15,271 nt of DNA, taken from JBFHER01 sp041584055. Lineage in GTDB: Bacteria; Bacteroidota; Bacteroidia; Bacteroidales; UBA5342. A model generated the notes under the pieces. That model saw only the letters and a list, made by a program, of their open reading frames with translations. It was not told the DNA's origin and did no database searches. The stretch covers positions 1 through 15,271 of the forward strand of contig JBFHER010000070.1 in NCBI GenBank assembly GCA_041584055.1, given 5' to 3'. Below are positions 1-7,039 of the stretch, in pieces (within the stretch, counting starts at the first letter, position 1; the number at the start of each line of letters is the position of its first letter). The position numbers and the translations under genes were made by a program.

Positions 1-2
1 TA

Positions 3-647
3 CTGATGACAACATGGCCTTATGGCGGTGATGAAAAGGCTGTTCCGGGAATGGCTGATCGACCAGATGAGAAAGAATATTGGATTGGAGCGGGAGGTTA
101 TTTTGATGAATGCATGAATGGCTTTGAATATCAGGCCGCATCTCACATGGTCTGGGAAAATATGCTTATCGAAGGTTTATCGGTCATTAAGGCCGTACAT
201 GAACGATATAACGGAGCAAAACGAAATCCATACGATGAAGTTGAATGTTCCAGTCACTATGCCAGGTCTATGGCAGCCTATGGCGTGTTTTTAGCGGCCA
301 GCGGATTTGAATACCACGGTCCCAAAGGCATTTTGGGTTTTAGTCCTAAAATTTCACCGAACGATTTTAGGGCTGCTTTTACAACTGCCAAAGGTTGGGG
401 TAGTTTCTCTCAAATGGTGAAGGATGGGCGTCAAATAGCGCAGATCGAATTGCAATATGGGGAACTAGCAATCAATGAGCTAAGGTTGGACAAATTAATA
501 AACATTCCTGCAAATAAACTCAGTGTTAAACTGAATGGAAAAGCGGTGGATGCAATATTTAAAAGGCTGGATGGCCGTTATGTGCTTCACTTTCATTCAA
601 AATTAATCATGAAATCCGATCAACGCTTGCTCGTTACTTTTTCATGA
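3..647 (+). CDS. GH116 family glycosidase (glucosylceramidase/DUF608-like), C-terminal part
   Basis: This is the C-terminal end of a GH116 enzyme. GH116 proteins are (alpha/alpha)6-barrel retaining glycosidases that act on beta-glucosides, beta-xylosides or glucosylceramide. The reading frame is open to the left edge, so the ATG at position 6 is an internal methionine. Counting from it, the diagnostic stretches are ECMNGFEYQAASHM (residues 35-48), an EGL segment near 56, the NPYDEVECSSHYARSM block (74-89) and a GWGSF segment near 130. In the characterised Thermoanaerobacterium enzyme, from memory, a Glu and an Arg nine residues apart contact the glucose; Glu78 and Arg87 fit that spacing. Nucleophile and acid/base lie upstream, outside the window. 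The last 70 or so residues form a beta-rich tail. The gene is separated from the downstream cluster by about 410 bases, so it may end a separate transcript. The family call is firm; the substrate is unknown. Confidence 0.88.
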   Translation: MMTTWPYGGDEKAVPGMADRPDEKEYWIGAGGYFDECMNGFEYQAASHMVWENMLIEGLSVIKAVHERYNGAKRNPYDEVECSSHYARSMAAYGVFLAASGFEYHGPKGILGFSPKISPNDFRAAFTTAKGWGSFSQMVKDGRQIAQIELQYGELAINELRLDKLINIPANKLSVKLNGKAVDAIFKRLDGRYVLHFHSKLIMKSDQRLLVTFS

Positions 648-668
648 TTTTTTTTAAAAAGAGCATTC

Positions 669-692
669 TGAAACAAGTGTTTCACCGTTTTT
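669..692 (+). terminator. possible weak intrinsic terminator after the GH116 gene
   Basis: About 20 bases after the GH116 stop, TGAAAC (669-674) and GTTTCA (679-684) can form a six-base-pair stem with a four-base loop. Three bases later a run of five T follows (688-692). The stem is short and AT-rich. An alternative pairing of CTGAAA (668-673) with TTTCAG (690-695) competes with it. The position fits a terminator but the strength is doubtful. Confidence 0.3.
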
Positions 693-939
693 CAGCAAGC
701 ATTTGGCTAAATTGAGCAAAGGCATCCTACTTAAAATACCTTCCTTTAACGAATAAATTGAGGAAATCGTTCGATTTGCTTCGGAGGAAGTAAATTGGAT
801 AAAATTGGATTGTTTAATGAGTTAATTGACAGCTTATTATCTTGTAGTTTGCAGGCCTTTAGTGATACTTGTTATACGGTATCAACACCAGGGTTGTAGC
901 AGGCGAATTGAAAATCAGCGTAGCCAATGTTTAAACAAT
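693..939. other. intergenic stretch without a recognisable gene
   Basis: This stretch lies between the possible terminator and the heptamer repeat. I see no coding frame with family-like content. It is the natural place for the promoter of the downstream cluster. A TTGACA at 826-831 and a TAGTTTG at 845-851 (near the Bacteroidota -7 consensus TAnnTTTG but one T short) are present, but their spacing fits neither the sigma-70 nor the Bacteroidota promoter model, so I do not call a promoter. Confidence 0.4.
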
Positions 940-1044
940 CTTGCATCTTGCATCTTGTATCTTGTATCTTGTATCTTGTATCTTATGTCTTGCATCTTGC
1001 ATCTTGTATCTTATGTCTTGTATCTTATGTCTTGTATCTTGATT
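940..1044 (+). repeat. heptanucleotide tandem repeat, 15 units, directly upstream of a start codon
   Basis: Fifteen consecutive seven-base units run without interruption. They come in three main variants: CTTGCAT (940, 947, 989, 996), CTTGTAT (954, 961, 968, 975, 1003, 1017, 1031) and CTTATGT (982, 1010, 1024), with a degenerate last unit CTTGATT at 1038. The order of variants shows internal duplication: the TAT-ATGT pair recurs at 975/982, 1003/1010 and 1017/1024. The array ends 14 bases before the ATG at 1059. As seven is not a multiple of three, each gain or loss of a unit would change the frame of any translation entering from upstream. Read in rotated form (TATCTTG), each unit resembles the Bacteroidota -7 promoter element but lacks one T. 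Confidence 0.95.
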
Positions 1045-1058
1045 CTAATAATAAAAAG

Positions 1059-3449
1059 ATGAAAAATTTAATGGTGTCAATTGTGTTGTTTATCCTTGTT
1101 TTTGCAGGATATAACGCCATGGGACAGGGGAACTCTTCCAGTTATAAATCGGAACTAATCTTTGATGGTTCTGCGAAGCCTGTAAGTCTGATTTTGGGTG
1201 GTGAAGAAATGCTGAAATCCAATTCTTCAAAAGGATTTTACCTTCGTTTTTCCGGAGATGGGAAAGCAATAGATACGCATTTAAGCAAAATCATTCTTTC
1301 CGATAATAAATTCAAGGTCTCAGATCCTGAAGGCGAGTTCGAATTTACCTTCCAAATTGAAGCCTATACCAATCACCTGGCCATCCATTTGTTGGAAGCA
1401 AAGGGCATTGGCACGGGTAGAAATTATGGTTTGAGCCTTGACCTTGCATCCAATGATGTTGCTGCTTATACACTTAATGATTTAATGACCGTTAATGCAG
1501 ACAATCAAAAAAGAAAAAATGGTCTCAGCATAAGCAATACCGTTCTGAGTTGGCCCTACCTTTGGGGAAGGCCACGTCCCAATGGCACACACGGAAGTGT
1601 TGTGCTCTACAACAATAAGCTGAGCGGGAAAGAGCGTGATGCTGTGTTGGCTGAAATTTGGTCTGAACAGGGACGGGCTGGTCATATGGTACGTCCGGCA
1701 GGACAGGTTTCGTGGACACCAAACGATGTATTGGCCTGGGTCGATCAGTGGGTCGCGACGTTTACAAAATTAGCCACGGTGAGTGTTAGTGGAGAAAGTT
1801 TGGCCGAACTATACGAAATGACAGATAAATACCTGATTCCCAGTGGAGCCAATCGTCTTTATATGTTTCCTACTGTTTGGAGGAGTGAGTATAAACTTAG
1901 CCATACGTCTAATGAAGACGTTAATCTCAAACTCTTCCCCAACGGAAAATCAGATTTAAAGGATTTGTCCGATTATCTGGCTAAATACGGCGCTCATTTA
2001 CAGCTTAAGAGCCTGGTTCCTCATCTGGGGCTTAACGATGAACGCTACTTTTCACCAACTTATGTTGAGCCCCGATTATTGAGCTGGGGGAGTGGTACCC
2101 TGGTGGATGATGTAGATCCTTCCGCCACCACCATTCGTTTTCAACCTGGTCCCGGGCATACATGGGAGATAACAGACAAATTCACAAAATGTATACGTAT
2201 TGGGAATGAGATGGTTTATGCAGAGCAAATAAAAGGCATCGATGGTAAGGTTTGGACACTCACCGGCTGTAAACGCGGCCATGCAGGAAGCACTGCCAGA
2301 TCGCATAGTGCAGGCACAGAAATGATTGGTGCCGTGACCTCCTATGATTTTTTTCATTTCGCCGACGATTTTGGACAAGCCAATAGCCTTGCCGAAGAAG
2401 TATTGACAGCTTATGGTGATTTTCTAAATGAAATGAATGTGGGGCATTTGCACTTTGATGGTACCCACAAGATGCCTGAATGTCCCTGGTACCTGCGAGA
2501 TTACTCAGATTACCTGTATAGCAGGCAGGATCAGCCGGTAACTGGAAGTATTGTTGGAGGAAGTGTGCCGGCAAATTTTGAAAAACAGTTTAGTAAAGCA
2601 AAGGCAATAAGTGGATCATATGCCTATCACCTGCTTCGAATAGCGCCGCGTTTGCACGAAAGAGGCAGGATACATACCGAGCTGTCACCCAGTATGCTGG
2701 ATTTGCATTTTGATGTTTCAGACGGGGTCAGGATTGGAAGTCGTCGACCAACATTTTGTGGCGGACAAAGTGGTAAAATACTCTCCATGGATATCATGAA
2801 TAAGTATGGATTAGCTGATTATGCGTTTGATCTTTTCAAAAACTGGGTGGAGCTGGCGCCGGTGTTCGATGATGCCGATGCCGATTATGTTGCCGGATTT
2901 TTAACAAGGGAAGGCAATCATTACAAGGGTGAAGATGTGTTGGTATTAAGTAAAAACAATGCAGGTAAGTACATCTATACACCACATCGGGTAATGGGAC
3001 GCACTTCGGGTGAAGATCCATTTATCAAAATTGACCAGGAGTGGGGTGCTGTTCCACGTTTTCAAAACATAAAGGCAGGAACTTCTATGGATCTTCTAAA
3101 TCCTTATAAAAAACAACAACCGCAGGTTGTGATTCGTGTTGAGCATGATTCTGAATCTTTTCAGGATCCTGTAATCCGGGTAAATGGGAAAGGGAAATTA
3201 AGCATTAAAGGTGAAATAAAAGAAAATGAATACCTGAAGTATGAAGGTGGTAAAACAGCACAGGTGTATGATTGCAACTGGAACCTGCTTCGTAACCTGC
3301 CTGTAGAAGCGAAGTCGTTTTCGGTAGAAAAAGGCGAGAATGTCATCACAACAGAAACTGCTAACGGATCCGATGCAGCAAATCTCCGCGTTCAGTTTAT
3401 TACGCTCGGGCCGGTTTATTTACTGGAGTCAAATAAATATTTGCCATGA
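1059..3449 (+). CDS. secreted putative glycoside hydrolase of unassigned family
   Basis: The product has 796 residues. I do not recognise a named family. The ATG at 1059 is chosen because it begins a clear signal peptide (MKNLMVSIVLFILVFAGYNA); the frame stays open further upstream only through the heptamer repeat. After the signal, residues 30-240 look beta-rich. Residues 250-330 and 430-680 look like a TIM-barrel-type catalytic region, with a strand-end motif HLHFDGTH (463-470) whose Asp467 resembles catalytic aspartates at strand ends in clan GH-D-like enzymes. A segment at about 340-426 interrupts the barrel; its core is IRIGNEMVY followed by LTGCKRGHAGSTARSH, a pattern also seen in phage tail proteins and in uncharacterised large secreted proteins of Planctomycetes and Bacteroidota. 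Residues 690-796 look like a C-terminal beta-sandwich. It is the first gene of the tight cluster and overlaps the next gene by four bases. Enzyme function is inferred from context and fold-like features. Confidence 0.6.
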   Translation: MKNLMVSIVLFILVFAGYNAMGQGNSSSYKSELIFDGSAKPVSLILGGEEMLKSNSSKGFYLRFSGDGKAIDTHLSKIILSDNKFKVSDPEGEFEFTFQIEAYTNHLAIHLLEAKGIGTGRNYGLSLDLASNDVAAYTLNDLMTVNADNQKRKNGLSISNTVLSWPYLWGRPRPNGTHGSVVLYNNKLSGKERDAVLAEIWSEQGRAGHMVRPAGQVSWTPNDVLAWVDQWVATFTKLATVSVSGESLAELYEMTDKYLIPSGANRLYMFPTVWRSEYKLSHTSNEDVNLKLFPNGKSDLKDLSDYLAKYGAHLQLKSLVPHLGLNDERYFSPTYVEPRLLSWGSGTLVDDVDPSATTIRFQPGPGHTWEITDKFTKCIRIGNEMVYAEQIKGIDGKVWTLTGCKRGHAGSTARSHSAGTEMIGAVTSYDFFHFADDFGQANSLAEEVLTAYGDFLNEMNVGHLHFDGTHKMPECPWYLRDYSDYLYSRQDQPVTGSIVGGSVPANFEKQFSKAKAISGSYAYHLLRIAPRLHERGRIHTELSPSMLDLHFDVSDGVRIGSRRPTFCGGQSGKILSMDIMNKYGLADYAFDLFKNWVELAPVFDDADADYVAGFLTREGNHYKGEDVLVLSKNNAGKYIYTPHRVMGRTSGEDPFIKIDQEWGAVPRFQNIKAGTSMDLLNPYKKQQPQVVIRVEHDSESFQDPVIRVNGKGKLSIKGEIKENEYLKYEGGKTAQVYDCNWNLLRNLPVEAKSFSVEKGENVITTETANGSDAANLRVQFITLGPVYLLESNKYLP

Positions 3450-5305
3450 GAACTGAAATTAGTAACATTCCTGGAGAAGTGAGAAAGCGCATGAAGGCCG
3501 GTTTCGTAGCCTTGCTATTGCTAAGCCTTTCGTTTTGCAGTTGGGCTTCTGATTCCTTTTGGACTTTTTATATAGAAGCTGAAAATTTCAACAGCCAAAC
3601 AGGTGGAAATAAGGCAAGTTCAGAGTATTTCCCTTATATAGGAGAGGGCTACCTGGAAATGGGAGGGGAAAATGCTGCTGTCGCCTGGAATAACGTTTCG
3701 GTTCCCAACACCGGTAAATACACACTTCTTTTTAAATATGCCAACAATACAGAGCATGAGCTTCCGTGTAGCTTAAAGGTAAATGGAAAATCCATCAAGA
3801 AGATATCCTTCGCTCCATTTCCAAAAAACTGGGAGATTGATAGACCAGAGGTAACACATCACAAACCGGAAACAGTTGGTTGGGCCAAGTATTGGAATGC
3901 GCGGGTAATTGTAGATTTAAAGGCAGGGGCAAACACCCTGGAACTGATCGTTACATCGGAGGCAGGAGGCCCTCATATCGATAACATTGGGATTAGTACA
4001 GCATTGGCATCGCCGCCTGCTCCGGTTATCTCTGTTAAAAATTATGGGGCAATAGGTGATGGCAGAACAGATAACAGTGATGCTATTGCAAAAGCCATTG
4101 CTGCTTGTCCTTACGGCGGCTCCGTGCTTTTTGAGGAAGGTGTTTACATGACAGGCTCTGTAATCCTTAAAGCGAATATGACGCTTTGGATTTCCGAAGG
4201 AGCAGTAATAAGAGCCATACAAGATAACGATAAAATGAAAAACTGTTATGAGGCACGGTTTCAGGGTGATTGGTTCACAAAGTACTTCGTATTTGGAAAT
4301 AAAGTAGATAATTTAACCATTACCGGGGGTGGAGCCATTGATGGAAATGCGGTAAACGGATATAGAATTAAAAATAAACCAATGCGCCCTGTGGCTTTAG
4401 GGTTTATAAATTCAAATAATGTAAAAGTAACAAACATTAATATCCTTAATAGCGACGCCTGGTGTTTTATACCTCAAAAATCAGATAACATAATTATTGA
4501 TGGCATCAATCTTTATTCACCCAACAAAGATGGCATTGCGGCCATGGATTGCGACAATACCAGCATTACCAACTGTGTTCTCTCTTGTGGCGATGACGCA
4601 ATCGTTCCTAAAAGTTATGATCCTTCAAGGGGGCTTGACAGTTTGGTAGTGAAAAATGTAACAATCAATTATTGCAAATGGAAGGGAATTAAATATGGTG
4701 GCGCCACCAGGGGAAATCTTACCAATGCCATTTTTGAGGATTTGGCCATGGTGTATACACATAGCGGACTGGCATTGTATTCAACAAGCGGTTGTACGGT
4801 TCAAAACATTAAAGTGAACCGGATTAAGATGAACAATCCTTATAGCCCCTTTTTCATAATAAGGGGAGCTTCCGGTTCTCCTTATGAAACAGGTATAAAG
4901 GATGTGTATATCTCGAATATTGAAGCAAGGAATGTGTATAGCAATCAGGGCAGTACCATTCAAGGGGCTGAAAAAGACGGTGTAATATATCCTGTGCAAA
5001 ACATTTTTCTCACCAATGTAATTGTGAAAGATTTTAAAGGAGGATTAGAAACGGTACCTGCAATGCCTCCGGTTTTTCCCGGACTTCGTCCCCGGGTTTC
5101 TGATGCATTTCCGGAAGGGTATCCTGAAACACTCATTTGGGATGAGTTTCCTGCATGGGCTTATTTTATTCGCTTTGCTGAAAATGTTGTGTTTACCAAT
5201 GTAACTCATGATGTATATCCAGCCGATGCACGAGAAGCAATCGTGATTGAGGAGGTCAGCGGATTTAAAATTAATAAGCATGAAGAAAAAAATATTCCGC
5301 TTTAA
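3446..5305 (+). CDS. GH28 family glycosidase with N-terminal CBM6/CBM35-like module
   Basis: The product is a secreted beta-helix hydrolase of family GH28, whose members usually hydrolyse galacturonic acid or rhamnogalacturonan linkages. The start at 3446 overlaps the previous stop as ATGA, which suggests translational coupling. An alternative ATG at 3491 gives a more compact signal peptide (MKAGFVALLLLSLSF) and may be the true start. Residues 40-187 form a carbohydrate-binding module beginning FYIEAENF and ending with an HIDNIGI strand. The beta-helix begins at VKNYGAIGDGRTDN (197-210). Catalytic aspartates are preserved as NKDG (360-363) and GDDA (382-385). The usual GHG histidine is replaced by IKYGG (415-419), and the RIK motif by IIRGASG (471-477). 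The C-terminus shares a PAW...IR.A.N..F.NV...DARE..I.E.V pattern with the second GH28 here. The substrate is probably not plain polygalacturonate. Confidence 0.85.
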   Translation: MRTEISNIPGEVRKRMKAGFVALLLLSLSFCSWASDSFWTFYIEAENFNSQTGGNKASSEYFPYIGEGYLEMGGENAAVAWNNVSVPNTGKYTLLFKYANNTEHELPCSLKVNGKSIKKISFAPFPKNWEIDRPEVTHHKPETVGWAKYWNARVIVDLKAGANTLELIVTSEAGGPHIDNIGISTALASPPAPVISVKNYGAIGDGRTDNSDAIAKAIAACPYGGSVLFEEGVYMTGSVILKANMTLWISEGAVIRAIQDNDKMKNCYEARFQGDWFTKYFVFGNKVDNLTITGGGAIDGNAVNGYRIKNKPMRPVALGFINSNNVKVTNINILNSDAWCFIPQKSDNIIIDGINLYSPNKDGIAAMDCDNTSITNCVLSCGDDAIVPKSYDPSRGLDSLVVKNVTINYCKWKGIKYGGATRGNLTNAIFEDLAMVYTHSGLALYSTSGCTVQNIKVNRIKMNNPYSPFFIIRGASGSPYETGIKDVYISNIEARNVYSNQGSTIQGAEKDGVIYPVQNIFLTNVIVKDFKGGLETVPAMPPVFPGLRPRVSDAFPEGYPETLIWDEFPAWAYFIRFAENVVFTNVTHDVYPADAREAIVIEEVSGFKINKHEEKNIPL

Positions 5306-5411
5306 GAACGGTTCGCCAGCCATTGAACTTGGGATTCAGCCCATCGACCTTAGCAATGTCGGCAGTACGCTTGTAAAAGATGATGAAAACAAAACAAAAA
5401 TTACACAATAA
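5295..5411 (+). pseudogene. C-terminal remnant of a lost beta-helix protein gene
   Basis: In the +1 frame relative to the GH28 gene, and overlapping its last codons, an open stretch reads FRFKNGSPAIELGIQPIDL and then SNVG plus a hydrophilic tail to TAA at 5409-5411. The pattern F+L/F-K-x-G-SPA-x-x-x-G-x-x-PIDL-x-x-x-G is a familiar C-terminal end of secreted right-handed parallel beta-helix proteins such as polysaccharide-lyase-like proteins. Nothing of the body of such a protein precedes it. Its stop lies 14 bases before the sulfatase start, normal operon spacing, whereas the GH28 stop lies 120 bases away. The simplest reading is a deletion that removed most of a beta-helix gene and left its tail next to GH28. 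An ATG at 5280 opens a 43-residue frame, but it begins inside GH28 and is unlikely to be a real gene start. Confidence 0.55.
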
Positions 5412-5425
5412 GAATACAGGGAAAT

Positions 5426-6949
5426 ATGAAAGTGAGAAGAATAATTCTTTTATACGTATGGTTTATCTTAATAAGTAATGCATACGCTGCCCCTCGCCCT
5501 AATATTGTATTTATTATGGTCGATGATATGGGATGGTCAGACCTTGGTTGCTACGGGGGAGAGATTAAAACGCCCAACCTTGACGCACTGGCAACGAATG
5601 GCGTGAGATTCAGACGTGCCTTTAACAATGCAAAATGTGGTGCGAGTCGGGTCAGTCTGCTCATGGGACGTTCCAATATTGGTGCGTCTCAAAGTACCTA
5701 TAACAATCCTACACTGGGGCATGTGTTAAAGAGTGTCGGGTATCACACCTATGCGTCCGGGAAAAACCATTCTATGGTTAATCTTTTCGACAAGGGCTTT
5801 GATCATTATTATGGACTTCGCGATGGCATGTGCAATCACTTTAATCCTGGCCTGCAGCGTGAGAACGAACCTGTACCTGCAAGCAAGGGAGGCAGGGCTC
5901 GATATTGGTGTGATGAAACATTGACTTTTGATACACGTGATCCCAGGTACCAGCATTACTTTCCCAAAGGGTTCTATTCGACCGACGCTTTCACCAACAA
6001 GGGAATCGAATATTTAGATGAATGGGAAAAGGAAAATACAGGACGTCCCTTCTTTCTTTATCTCGCTTACACTGCTCCGCATTATCCCTTGCAGGCATGG
6101 CCGGAAGATATTGCAAGGTACAAAGGAGTGTATGATGTCGGGTATCAGGCAATCCGTGAAGCACGGTATCAAAAGCAAAAGGAGTTGGGGCTGGTGGATC
6201 CAACACAATTTCCCCTTTCGCCGGCAACACATGGCAATTGGTCTCAGATGAGTGCAGAAGAACAGGCTGAACAGGCAAAGCTGATGGAGATACATGCCGC
6301 GATGGTTGACCGTGTGGACCAAAGGATTGGAGACCTTATTCAGAAGCTGAAGGCGCTGGGTATCTATGAAAACACGTTGATTCTATTCTGCTCGGATAAC
6401 GGCGCTGAAAAAGTAGGATCAAATGAGGTTCCTTCAACCGCAGGAACACTCGAAACATTCCTGTCGATTGGCAGGGATTGGAGCAATGTGGCCAACACCC
6501 CACACAGAATGTACAAACTCAGTGCTTATAATGGTGGCTCGCGCACACCCATGATCGTCCACTGGCCAAAAGGCCTCAAGAATCCCGGGCGTTTTACTGA
6601 TAAATTTGCACACCTCTATAATGTGATGCCCACCCTCCTGGAACTTTCAGGGGCAGAATATCCTGAAAATTTTAATGATGTATCCGGAAGAAAAATTCTG
6701 GGGGAAAGCTTTGCTGACGTCATCTATGATAAACCAATAAAATATCAGGATCCAATATTTATGAACCGGGGAACACAGGCGTTTATCATTGATGGTGGTT
6801 GGAAACTGGTAACAGAGGATGGAAAAAACTGGAGCCTGTATAATCTCAATAAAGAAGAAACAGAAATTACAGATCTGTCAAAAAAAGAACCGGAGCGCTT
6901 TAATGCATTGCTTGCGCAATATAACGCATGGAGAAAGTCAATCCAATAA
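5426..6949 (+). CDS. secreted sulfatase, family S1
   Basis: This 507-residue enzyme should hydrolyse sulfate esters on a carbohydrate using a formylglycine residue. Residues 1-22 form a signal peptide. PNIVFIMVDDMGW (25-37) gives the metal-binding Asp33/Asp34. The formylglycine site is CGASR (71-75), matching the C-x-P/A-S-R rule with Ala rather than the commoner Pro; Cys71 would be converted by a formylglycine-generating enzyme or anaerobic maturase, neither seen here. The usual following TGR reads MGR (80-82). GKNH (112-115) replaces the usual GKWH, keeping Lys113 and His115. APH (217-219) and SDNG (323-326) supply further metal and substrate ligands, and GGSRTPMIVHWP (370-381) is the typical late motif. 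Its place between two GH28 genes implies a sulfated substrate. Family is certain; the subfamily and the sulfate position attacked cannot be told. Confidence 0.93.
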   Translation: MKVRRIILLYVWFILISNAYAAPRPNIVFIMVDDMGWSDLGCYGGEIKTPNLDALATNGVRFRRAFNNAKCGASRVSLLMGRSNIGASQSTYNNPTLGHVLKSVGYHTYASGKNHSMVNLFDKGFDHYYGLRDGMCNHFNPGLQRENEPVPASKGGRARYWCDETLTFDTRDPRYQHYFPKGFYSTDAFTNKGIEYLDEWEKENTGRPFFLYLAYTAPHYPLQAWPEDIARYKGVYDVGYQAIREARYQKQKELGLVDPTQFPLSPATHGNWSQMSAEEQAEQAKLMEIHAAMVDRVDQRIGDLIQKLKALGIYENTLILFCSDNGAEKVGSNEVPSTAGTLETFLSIGRDWSNVANTPHRMYKLSAYNGGSRTPMIVHWPKGLKNPGRFTDKFAHLYNVMPTLLELSGAEYPENFNDVSGRKILGESFADVIYDKPIKYQDPIFMNRGTQAFIIDGGWKLVTEDGKNWSLYNLNKEETEITDLSKKEPERFNALLAQYNAWRKSIQ

Positions 6950-7039
6950 GGCTATGAACGATTTGCTTTGTGTTGAAATAGAAGTAAATAAGATGATAAA
7001 AGAATAAAGTCAATTAGGATATAAAAAAGAAAATATACG

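Noticed and set aside
6..647. A complete 213-residue gene starting at position 6
   Set aside because: The frame is open to the edge and the protein starts in the middle of the GH116 fold.
826..851. Promoter formed by TTGACA and TAGTTTG
   Set aside because: The spacing is too short for sigma-70 and for the Bacteroidota -33/-7 model, and the -7 element lacks a T.
940..1044. CRISPR-like array
   Set aside because: Units are seven bases with no spacers; this is a simple tandem repeat.
927..1058. N-terminal extension of the 1059 gene to an ATG at 927
   Set aside because: The extra 44 residues are almost all repeat-encoded, and a proper signal peptide begins at the ATG at 1059.
826..1062. Open frame of 78 codons running through the heptamer repeat
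   Set aside because: Most of it is a translation of the repeat, giving a low-complexity Cys/Leu/Tyr string; no family-like content and no ribosome-binding signal.
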